Shown: positions 6,676 to 11,670 of the stretch, piece after piece
How positions within the stretch are numbered: the stretch's first letter is position 1
How the letters are laid out: each line of letters opens with the position of its first letter
Assembly (NCBI GenBank): GCA_050115015.1
Contig: JASFRI010000098.1
Coordinates: forward strand, 1 to 11,670
DNA length: 11,670 bases
From: JASFRI01 sp050115015
Lineage (GTDB): Bacteria > Acidobacteriota > Polarisedimenticolia > CBDVAL01
Reading direction: 5' to 3'
The notes under the pieces: generated by a model
Seen by the model: the letters and a program-made list of their open reading frames with translations, nothing else
Databases searched by the model: none
Told to the model about the DNA's origin: nothing
Translations under genes and position numbers: made by a program

Positions 6676-6692
6676 GACGCCGCGACGGCGTC
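6676..6692 (-). terminator. Short hairpin right after the anti-sigma stop codon
   Basis: GACGCCG and CGGCGTC form a perfect 7-bp stem with a 3-base loop, beginning two bases after the anti-sigma stop on the minus strand. It has no U-tract. The tight placement suggests a transcription end or a 3' mRNA stabiliser. Confidence 0.35.
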
Positions 6693-6694
6693 CG

Positions 6695-7315
6695 TCAGTG
6701 CTCGTCCGGGCTGCCGGTGAACACCGCGTACTGGAGCCACTCCTGGTTGCGGTCCGTGCGCTGCTCGAGCGTGCCCAGGCGGTCCAGCACGAAGCGGAGG
6801 TCGTCCTCCCGCGTCCGGCTCCAGCTCGCCAGGAGGAGCTTCGCCAGTGCGTCGGAATCCGCCGCCCGGCGCACCTCCTGCTCGCGGATCTCATCCTGTA
6901 GCGCGGCGAACAGCGCGTCCCGCTCCGCCCGATCCGTCTCCCGGTAGTCCTGCACCGACGCCAGGAAGTCCTCGCGCAACGCCTCCCGGTCCCGGGGCGA
7001 GAGTCCCGCCGGCCGGTTCAGGCTCAGAACCGCGACGAGGCCCAGGGCGGCCACCGCGGCGGCGGCGGCGAGGCCGGCCCAGCGCCACCAGCGTGGCGCC
7101 GGCGGCGAGCCCAGGACGAGGACGGTGGGGGCGGGGGCCGGCGCCACCGACGGGGCGGCTGCCCGCAGCCCACCCCGGACCCGCCGGAGGGCTTCGATCT
7201 CCCGTTGGCAGCCCGCGCACCCGGCCAGGTGGTCGTCGAATCGCGCCTGCTCCTCCGTCGAAGCCTCTTCGTAGAGGACCGTCACCATGAGCTCGTGGAA
7301 CTGTTCACATTTCAT
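6695..7315 (-). CDS. Membrane-anchored zinc-finger anti-sigma factor
   Basis: This 206-residue protein has the layout of a ZAS-type anti-sigma factor. An N-terminal cytoplasmic domain carries Cys3 and the His29-x3-Cys33-x2-Cys36 motif (DHLAGCAGCQ), which usually binds zinc and clamps an ECF sigma factor. A Pro/Ala-rich linker (53-75) leads to one membrane helix (about 78-98). The remaining 105 residues would lie in the periplasm and form a charged, probably helical sensor domain (about 106-195) that I do not recognise. The ATG follows an AGGAGG site about nine bases upstream and lies 30 bases after the sigma gene stop, so the two are co-expressed partners. Signals that release the sigma factor cannot be read from the sequence. 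The role is strongly suggested by motif and context together. Confidence 0.88.
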   Translation of the reverse strand: MKCEQFHELMVTVLYEEASTEEQARFDDHLAGCAGCQREIEALRRVRGGLRAAAPSVAPAPAPTVLVLGSPPAPRWWRWAGLAAAAAVAALGLVAVLSLNRPAGLSPRDREALREDFLASVQDYRETDRAERDALFAALQDEIREQEVRRAADSDALAKLLLASWSRTREDDLRFVLDRLGTLEQRTDRNQEWLQYAVFTGSPDEH

Positions 7316-7345
7316 GCGATTCGGCCTCCTGCATCGAGATCGGCA

Positions 7346-7912
7346 TCACGACCCCGCCTCATCCAGCCGCGAGCGGAGGGCCGTCAGTCCCCGGTAGAGC
7401 CGGGACTTGACCGTGCTCTCCGGGCATTCCAGGACCTCCGCGATCTCGCGGAACTTCAAGCCCTCGTACTCCTTGAGCACGAGGACGCTGCGCTGCTCCT
7501 CGGGCAGCTGCTCGAGCGCCGCTCGCACCCGGGCCGATTCCTCCCGGCGCTGCACCAGGTCCTCCGTCGGGGCCGCGGCCGGCTCCGCCTCGTCCTCGAG
7601 GGAGCTCCAGCGCAGGCGGCGGCTCCGCCGCCGCCGGTCGTGGCACAGGTTCAGGGCGATCCGGTAGATCCAGGAGCGGAACCGGCCGTCCGGGCGGAAC
7701 CTCCGCGCCTGCGCGAAGGCCTTCATCAGGGCCTCCTGGCGGATCTCCTCCGCGTCCTCGCGCCTGCCGAGATACCGGCTCGCGAGGGCGTACAGCGGTG
7801 TGGCATAGCGGCCCGCCAGCAGGGCGAAGGACTCCCGATCGCCCGCCTGGAACCGGGCCATCAGCTCCTCGTCGCTGGTCTCCGCCGTCGGGCTCAGGGG
7901 CACCGGTTCCAC
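7346..7912 (-). CDS. ECF-family RNA polymerase sigma factor
   Basis: This 188-residue sigma-70 family protein has only regions 2 and 4, as expected for an ECF (sigma-E type) factor. Region 2 spans about 30-97 and includes the core-binding and -10 segment REDAEEIRQEALMKAFAQAR and the RFRSWIYRIALNLCHDRRRR helix. Region 4 spans about 126-186, with LPEEQRSVLVLKEYEGLKF and the helix-turn-helix ending in CPESTVKSRLYRGLTALRSRL. No ATG fits this frame. The chosen start is the GTG at 7912, with GGAGG eight bases upstream; a second in-frame GTG nine bases on is possible. An ATG at 7919 belongs to another frame. It heads the operon with the anti-sigma gene and diverges from the HTH-receiver gene at 8045. 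Its target promoter is not evident here. Confidence 0.93.
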   Translation of the reverse strand: MEPVPLSPTAETSDEELMARFQAGDRESFALLAGRYATPLYALASRYLGRREDAEEIRQEALMKAFAQARRFRPDGRFRSWIYRIALNLCHDRRRRSRRLRWSSLEDEAEPAAAPTEDLVQRREESARVRAALEQLPEEQRSVLVLKEYEGLKFREIAEVLECPESTVKSRLYRGLTALRSRLDEAGS

Positions 7913-7920
7913 GGGGCATG

Positions 7921-7925
7921 CCTCC
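7921..7925 (-). promoter_or_regulatory. Shine-Dalgarno that fixes the sigma factor GTG start
   Basis: GGAGG on the minus strand lies 8 bases before the GTG at 7912. This is the main reason for choosing that start in a frame with no nearby ATG. Confidence 0.65.
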
Positions 7926-7971
7926 GGGTGTTCCAAGGATCTTAACGAACGGTGGGGAGGAAAAGTCGAAC

Positions 7972-7999
7972 TTGACACCGGTTCGGTCACGCTTAGATT
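7972..7999 (+). promoter_or_regulatory. Sigma-70 type promoter of the HTH-receiver gene
   Basis: A consensus -35 TTGACA (7972-7977) is followed after 16 bases by TAGATT (7994-7999). Transcription would start near 8006, leaving a leader of about 39 bases with GGAG at 8034-8037, seven bases before the ATG at 8045. The perfect -35 makes this one of the better promoter candidates in the window. It lies in the 132-base region shared with the divergent sigma operon. Confidence 0.6.
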
Positions 8000-8044
8000 C
8001 TCCCTGAAAGCGGAACTTCTGTAACTTTCATCCGGAGCCGCACG

Positions 8045-8689
8045 ATGAAACGGGACCAGGAAAACCCAGCCCCGGCGGGGGGCGAGGCATCCGACCTGCT
8101 CACCACCGGGGATATCGCCCGGTACTGCTCCGTCTCCACCAACGCGGTCAAGAAGTGGATCCGGCAGGGAGATCTGCCGGCGTTCCAGACTCCGGGGAGG
8201 CACTTCCGCGTCCTCCGGGAGGACTTCCGGCGTTTCCTGCTGCGCCATGGGATGCCGGTCTCGCCCGGGTTCTTCCCGGGCCGTCGGCAGCGGGTGCTGA
8301 TCGCCGATGACGAGGCGATGATCCGCGAACTGGTCCAGGAGCTGGTCATCTCCGCGGCGGAGGAGCCGGTGGAGGTGGAGACCGCTGCCGACGGCTACGA
8401 GGCGCTGCTCAAGGTCGGCAGCTTCCAGCCGGACCTGCTCATCCTGGACCTGAAGATGCCCCGCATGGACGGGTTCGAGGCCTGCCGGAGCATCCGGGCG
8501 AACCCCGAGATGGCCCATGTCCGGATCCTGGCCATCTCCGGCTTCGCGGGAAACGGCAACCGGGAGCGCATTCTGGATGCCGGGGCCGTTCTCTGCTTCG
8601 ACAAGCCCCTGGCGGTGGCACCGTTCCAGGAGGCGATCCGCCGCCTCCTGCAGGGACAGGCCGTCGAGGTCTCCGGGGCCGGTTCATGA
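8045..8689 (+). CDS. Excisionase/MerR-type HTH fused to a response-regulator receiver domain
   Basis: This 214-residue predicted regulator has two parts. Residues 18-70 look like an excisionase/BldC-type winged helix-turn-helix: LLTTGDIARYCSVSTNAVKKW, then WIRQGDLPAFQTPGRHFRV and a terminal DFRRFLL helix. Residues 82-203 form a CheY-like receiver domain: RVLIADDEAMIREL with the acidic pair Asp88-Asp89, phospho-acceptor Asp135 in LILDLKMPRMDG, Ser165 at the switch threonine place in LAISGF, and Lys187 in FDKPL. All catalytic residues for phosphorylation are present. The order is the reverse of most response regulators, which place the receiver first. No histidine kinase lies nearby, so its partner is unknown. 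The gene has its own promoter, diverges from the ECF sigma operon, and overlaps a 63-codon ORF at its end. Confidence 0.87.
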   Translation: MKRDQENPAPAGGEASDLLTTGDIARYCSVSTNAVKKWIRQGDLPAFQTPGRHFRVLREDFRRFLLRHGMPVSPGFFPGRRQRVLIADDEAMIRELVQELVISAAEEPVEVETAADGYEALLKVGSFQPDLLILDLKMPRMDGFEACRSIRANPEMAHVRILAISGFAGNGNRERILDAGAVLCFDKPLAVAPFQEAIRRLLQGQAVEVSGAGS

Positions 8690-8877
8690 GGACGCGAGGC
8701 GGCGAGATCGGGATGGCGGGATACCGCCCCCTCCGGGCCGCGGACCTGGATCGGCACCTCCGCGAGCTCGGACAGGGGATCGGGGATGTTGCGCGGCAGG
8801 ATCCCCGAGCGCCGGCGATGCCGATCGATCCGCGTCGCCTGATCGATGCGCTGCGTCCCTGGGTCGGCCTCAGCTGA
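8686..8877 (+). CDS. Small hypothetical protein coupled to the HTH-receiver gene
   Basis: This is a 63-codon ORF whose ATG overlaps the stop of the preceding regulator as ATGA, the usual sign of translational coupling. The protein is Arg- and Asp-rich (AADLDRHLRELGQGIGDVARQD in the middle, then MPIDPRRLIDALRPWVGLS at the end), with no signal peptide, membrane helix or cysteine. Third codon positions are about 80% G or C by my count, in line with real genes here. I do not recognise a family. It could be a small partner of the regulator or a decayed remnant. Existence is plausible mainly from the overlap, codon bias and a promoter for the next gene starting just after its stop. Confidence 0.5.
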   Translation: MRTRGGEIGMAGYRPLRAADLDRHLRELGQGIGDVARQDPRAPAMPIDPRRLIDALRPWVGLS

Positions 8878-8883
8878 TCCTGT

Positions 8884-8912
8884 TTGCCCCCGGCTGGGAA
8901 ACCTGCTAGCCT
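8884..8912 (+). promoter_or_regulatory. Candidate promoter for the lipoprotein gene
   Basis: TTGCCC (8884-8889) and TAGCCT (8907-8912) are 17 bases apart, with TG one base before the second hexamer, as in extended -10 promoters. Transcription would start near 8919, about 45 bases before the ATG at 8965. The hexamers are weak matches but this form is plausible in a GC-rich genome. Confidence 0.4.
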
Positions 8913-8964
8913 GCCGGCTCGTTCCTCCTGTGCGGGGCGCACCCACCGCCCCAGGGAGAGCACG

Positions 8965-9966
8965 ATGGGCGCCAGGATTCGAACCCTCCTCCTCTTGCTG
9001 CCCGCGCTGCTGCCCGGCTGCGGCGGCGGCGCAGGCCCGGAAGACGCCGCCGAGCTGGTCAGCCGCATCCCGGCGGAGGCCGACCTCGTCGCCTTCGTGG
9101 ACATCGCCGCCGTCCGGGAGCATCCCCTCTTCGCGAAGATCCGCGACGACCCCTTCCTGCAGGGAGGGGAGGAGACCCTCCAGCAGCTCCAGGAGGTCAC
9201 GGGGCTGAACCCGATCCGGGACTGCAACATGCTCCTGTTCGCGGCCCGGCGGATCGGGGAGCCGGACATGGAGATGGCGGTCATCGCACGCGGGCAGTTC
9301 GACCGGGGACGGATCGAGGAGCTGCTCCAGGGGTCCGGCTGGGCCGTCATGGAGTCGGGAACGCTCGACCTCTACGGGCTGCCCTTGGAGGGGAGCGCGA
9401 TGCTGGACGTCCCCGAGCTCCAGGACATGGGGGCGCTGCGGCTGGCGTTTCTCGACGATTACACCATTGCCCTGGGGGGGGCCGGTCTGCTGGAGGCGAC
9501 CGCCGCGGTGCGCTCGGGCCGGAGCGAGGCGCTCATCGACAGCGAGGACCTCGGCCCCATGGTGGCGGAGGGGCTGGGGAGCGGCCAGTTCTGGGGGGCC
9601 TTCCGCTCCCGCTATCTGGCGGAGCAGCTCGAGGAGCGGATCGAGGAGGGGATCCCCGGCATGGGGATCCTGCGGGGCTTCTCCGGCGTTCGCGGCATCC
9701 GCTTCTCGATGCGGTTCTCGCAGTCGATCGATCTCGTGGCGAGGGCCTACACCGACACCGAGGACCAAGCGAGGCTGCTGGCGGATACGCTGACCGGGTT
9801 CCTCGCCCTCGCCAAGCTTGTCGCCAAGGACCAGCCGGACATCCTGCGGTTCCTGGAGGGGACCCTCGTCGGGCTGGACCTCGATTCCGTGCGGCTCTCC
9901 ATGAACGTCGACGGCGCGACCCTGGACCGCATCCGCGGTGGCCTGTTCGAGCAGATCCGCCCCTGA
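8965..9966 (+). CDS. Predicted lipoprotein of unknown function
   Basis: This is a 333-residue protein with a lipoprotein signal: MGARIRTLLLLLPALLPGC, a basic start, a Leu-rich core and a lipid-attachment Cys19, then a Gly-rich linker. The mature part begins DAAELVSRIPAEADLVAFVDI and contains EHPLFAKIRDDPFLQ. The next segment, EVTGLNPIRDCNMLLFAARR, and the later DYTIALGG and GMGILRGFSGVRGI suggest repeated alpha/beta units. I do not recognise a named family. The general layout resembles uncharacterised periplasmic proteins that open with a 'vPadadlvayvdv' phrase, some grouped with DUF3352, but this is only a resemblance. The ATG is chosen for its AGGGAG site (8953-8958) and the signal peptide; an upstream in-frame start at 8884 overlaps the promoter. 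It converges on the deaminase gene with a 5-base gap. Confidence 0.8.
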   Translation: MGARIRTLLLLLPALLPGCGGGAGPEDAAELVSRIPAEADLVAFVDIAAVREHPLFAKIRDDPFLQGGEETLQQLQEVTGLNPIRDCNMLLFAARRIGEPDMEMAVIARGQFDRGRIEELLQGSGWAVMESGTLDLYGLPLEGSAMLDVPELQDMGALRLAFLDDYTIALGGAGLLEATAAVRSGRSEALIDSEDLGPMVAEGLGSGQFWGAFRSRYLAEQLEERIEEGIPGMGILRGFSGVRGIRFSMRFSQSIDLVARAYTDTEDQARLLADTLTGFLALAKLVAKDQPDILRFLEGTLVGLDLDSVRLSMNVDGATLDRIRGGLFEQIRP

Positions 9967-9971
9967 CCGGA

Positions 9972-10415
<444 letters not shown>

Positions 10416-10422
10416 GCGGGGC

Positions 10423-10431
10423 AGGATACCA
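10423..10431 (-). promoter_or_regulatory. Extended -10 element for the dCMP deaminase gene
   Basis: TGGTATCCT on the minus strand combines a TGn extension with TATCCT. Transcription would start within a base or two of the ATG at 10415. No good -35 is seen, which is common with extended -10 promoters. The hexamer matches that of the apbE promoter at 11054-11059. Confidence 0.4.
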
Positions 10432-10468
10432 GAGGTCCCGCGCGCGGCCCAGCCCCGCGGGGAGTCGA

Positions 10469-10497
10469 TTGACAGCGTTGCCCGCCCCTGATACACA
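10469..10497 (+). promoter_or_regulatory. Promoter of the Fur-family gene
   Basis: A perfect TTGACA (10469-10474) is followed after 17 bases by TACACA (10492-10497), preceded by TGA as an extended element. Transcription would start near 10504, only a few bases before the ATG at 10508. The -10 is weak but the -35 and spacing are good. No convincing Fur box overlaps this promoter. Confidence 0.5.
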
Positions 10498-10507
10498 GAC
10501 GCTCGTC

Positions 10508-10984
10508 ATGGGGTCGAGAAGCTCGGGAGACAAGGGGAGAACACCCGCACACGCCGCTCACCGGGAGGCGCTGCGGGATTACCTCGGGCGCCGCACCCTC
10601 AAGTGGACCCGCCAGCGCGAGGCCATCCTCGACATCTTCCTGCGCACCCGGGGCCACCTCACCGCCGAGGAGGTGTACGGGCGGGTCTCCGAGCGGGAGC
10701 CGCGGATCGGGTTCTCGACCGTCTACCGCACCCTCCGACTGTTCGTGGAGGCGGGGGTCGCCAGTGAGCGCCACTTCCACGACGGCGTCACGCGCTACGA
10801 GGTCCGACAGCCGCACCACGACCACCTGGTCTGCGTGAACTGCGGGAAGATCCTGGAGTTCGAGCGGGCGGACATCGAGCGGCTCCAGGAGGAGGTGGCC
10901 CGGACACACGGATTCCGCCTGCTCTCCCACCGCCACGAGCTGTACGGCACCTGCGCGGACTGCCTCTCCAGCGCGACCCCCTGA
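10508..10984 (+). CDS. fur: Fur-family metal-responsive transcriptional regulator
   Basis: This is a 158-residue DNA-binding repressor of the Fur family, which senses iron or a related metal. The N-terminal winged helix contains LKWTRQREAILDIFL (31-45) and the recognition region GFSTVYRTLRLFVEAGV (68-84). The hinge has FHDGVTRYEV (90-99), followed by the metal motif PHHDHLVCVNCGKILEFE (102-119) with His103, His104, His106, Cys109 and Cys112. A second Cys pair, Cys149 and Cys152, completes a likely structural zinc site. His141 and His143 are further possible ligands. Fur is favoured over Zur or PerR by overall likeness, but the metal cannot be fixed from sequence alone. No ribosome site precedes the ATG, and the promoter is very close, so the transcript may be nearly leaderless. 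A TTG at 10469 is the -35 box, not a start. The ApbE gene follows. Confidence 0.88.
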   Translation: MGSRSSGDKGRTPAHAAHREALRDYLGRRTLKWTRQREAILDIFLRTRGHLTAEEVYGRVSEREPRIGFSTVYRTLRLFVEAGVASERHFHDGVTRYEVRQPHHDHLVCVNCGKILEFERADIERLQEEVARTHGFRLLSHRHELYGTCADCLSSATP

Positions 10985-11030
10985 CATCCCTTATTCGTAA
11001 GTACAAATAATATATGAGTTTATTTTTATA

Positions 11031-11059
11031 TTGCAAATGACATTCAAAATCAGTATCCT
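11031..11059 (+). promoter_or_regulatory. Promoter of the apbE gene
   Basis: TTGCAA (11031-11036) and TATCCT (11054-11059) are 17 bases apart, and transcription would start near 11066. Upstream, 10985-11030 is strikingly AT-rich (ATAATATATGAG and TTATTTTTATAT runs) and could act as an UP element. The leader is about 14 bases and consists mostly of the ribosome site. Confidence 0.5.
11038..11052. promoter_or_regulatory. Fur-box-like operator in the apbE promoter spacer
   Basis: TGACATTCAAAATCA is a 7-1-7 inverted repeat with five of seven pairs symmetric. It agrees at 10 of 15 places with the TGATAATGATTATCA core of the classical Fur box. It lies wholly between the -35 and -10 elements, where a bound repressor would block polymerase, and 53 bases after the fur stop codon. 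AT-rich sequence makes chance matches easier, so this is a candidate only. Confidence 0.4.
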
Positions 11060-11068
11060 CCGGCCCCT

Positions 11069-11076
11069 GGAGGAGG
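11069..11076 (+). promoter_or_regulatory. Shine-Dalgarno GGAGGAGG of apbE
   Basis: GGAGGAGG precedes two adjacent in-frame ATG codons. Its first GGAGG sits six bases from the ATG at 11080 but only three from the ATG at 11077, which favours 11080 as the start. The proteins differ by one methionine. Confidence 0.6.
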
Positions 11077-11079
11077 ATG

Positions 11080-11670
11080 ATGGGGGCGCGGGGCATCATG
11101 ATCGGGGTCTGCATCGGGGGCATGTCCGCCTGTCTCGCGGCCGATCCACCCGTCGTCCGGGCCCGCTACCTGATGGGGACGCGCTGCACGGCGAGCGCCT
11201 ACGGCGACCCGGCGCCGGCGGTCCGCCTCGTGCACGAGAGCCTCGAGGCCATCGCCGGCCTCGAGGCCCGCATCAGCACCTGGGACCGGGGCTCCGAGCT
11301 CAGCCGGGCGAACCGCGCGGCCGGCGCCGGTGTCGCCGCGATCCGTCCCGAGCTCGCGGCGCTGCTCGATCGTAGCCTGGCGCTGGCGCGCGTCACCGGC
11401 GGGGCCTTCGACCCGACCGTCGGCGCCCTGGTGGCCGCATGGGATCTTCGCGGCGATGGGCGCGTGCCGGACCCGGAGGCGCTGGCGCGGGCCCGCGAGG
11501 CGGTCGGTTTCGAGAAGGTCCGCCTGGACCCGGACTCCGGGACGCTCGAGTATGCCGTCCCCGGCCTCTGGATGGAGCTCGGCGGGATCGGGAAAGGCCT
11601 GGCCCTGGAGCGGGCCGCGGTGCCGCTGCGCGCCCCCGACGTCTCCGCCGCCCTGCTCGACTTCGGGGGA
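11080..11670 (+). CDS. apbE: FAD:protein FMN transferase (ApbE), predicted lipoprotein, 3' truncated by window
   Basis: ApbE attaches FMN from FAD to a Thr or Ser of target flavoproteins (for example NqrB/NqrC or RnfG/RnfD type subunits) outside the cytoplasm, using Mg2+. The 197 residues present are about 60% of a normal 330-350. Family motifs are LMGTRCTASAYGD (31-43), LEARISTWDRGSELSRAN (61-78), VTGGAFDPTVGALVAAWDLR (105-124), LWMELGGIGKGLALERAA (163-180), where Glu replaces the common Asp of DLGGIAKG, and LLDFGG at the window edge. The N-terminus MGARGIMIGVCIGGMSAC looks like a lipoprotein signal with Cys18 as the lipid site, as in several known ApbE proteins. The frame stays open to the window end. 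It has its own promoter with a Fur-box-like site, following fur. Its substrate is not in the window; complex I is not a known ApbE target. Confidence 0.93.
   Translation, partial: MGARGIMIGVCIGGMSACLAADPPVVRARYLMGTRCTASAYGDPAPAVRLVHESLEAIAGLEARISTWDRGSELSRANRAAGAGVAAIRPELAALLDRSLALARVTGGAFDPTVGALVAAWDLRGDGRVPDPEALARAREAVGFEKVRLDPDSGTLEYAVPGLWMELGGIGKGLALERAAVPLRAPDVSAALLDFGG

Noticed and set aside
6346..6894. Minus-strand frame across the 6425-6694 gap
   Set aside because: It overlaps both sfsA and the anti-sigma gene in other frames. The part in the gap has no recognisable domain and covers hairpins and a promoter.
7359..7919. ATG-started frame overlapping the sigma factor
   Set aside because: It is shifted relative to the sigma-70 regions and is Gly/Pro/Arg-rich. 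The sigma frame begins at the GTG at 7912.
10416..10496. Upstream ATG for the dCMP deaminase
   Set aside because: It adds 27 residues not seen in the family, and the ATG at 10496 falls in the -10 of the divergent fur promoter.
10469..10507. Upstream TTG start for fur
   Set aside because: The TTG is the -35 box TTGACA. The added residues are not typical of Fur, and the ATG at 10508 fits the family length.

Overview
The window is 11.7 kb of high-GC bacterial chromosome, by eye well above 60% GC except for one AT-rich patch near 10985-11053. It reads as ordinary core genome rather than a mobile island: respiratory and ATP synthase membrane subunits, shikimate and nucleotide metabolism, regulators and two predicted lipoproteins. 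The lipoproteins, the anti-sigma factor with a zinc finger, and complex I suggest a respiring Gram-negative-type bacterium. The high GC content and the separate F0 gene block would fit several deep-branching phyla (Acidobacteriota, Myxococcota or similar). No rRNA or marker gene fixes this, so the phylum is a guess. I see no tRNA, rRNA, CRISPR array, transposase, integrase or phage gene.

Region 1 (2-4573, + strand) is one tightly packed bioenergetic operon: the end of nuoM, nuoN, then atpZ, atpI, atpB, atpE and atpF. Most junctions overlap or nearly abut. Complex I pumps protons and the F0 sector uses them, so the two halves of oxidative phosphorylation are transcribed together. The F1 genes (atpH, A, G, D, C) do not follow; aroB comes next, so the F1 genes must lie elsewhere.

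Region 2 (4623-6424) holds aroB (+) and a divergent sfsA-like gene (-). Their stop codons share one CTAG tetranucleotide. A 270-base gap (6425-6694) follows, with a candidate sfsA promoter, a 10-bp palindrome and two strong hairpins.

Region 3 (6695-8877) is regulatory. An ECF sigma factor and its zinc-finger anti-sigma factor form a two-gene minus-strand operon. Divergent from it is a protein with an excisionase/MerR-type helix-turn-helix in front of a response-regulator receiver domain, which is the reverse of the usual domain order. A 63-codon ORF is translationally coupled to it.

Region 4 (8884-11670) holds an unrecognised lipoprotein (+), a dCMP deaminase (-), a divergent Fur-family regulator (+) and the first part of an ApbE-type FAD:protein FMN transferase (+), cut by the window end. 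The deaminase and fur genes appear to have almost no 5' leader. The apbE promoter carries a Fur-box-like dyad in its spacer, inside the AT-rich patch, which suggests control by the adjacent Fur.

Nothing here amounts to a clear new biological system. The points most worth a second look are the HTH-receiver fusion with its coupled small protein, the Fur-box-like apbE promoter, the F0-only ATP synthase block joined to nuoMN, and the divergent SfsA.
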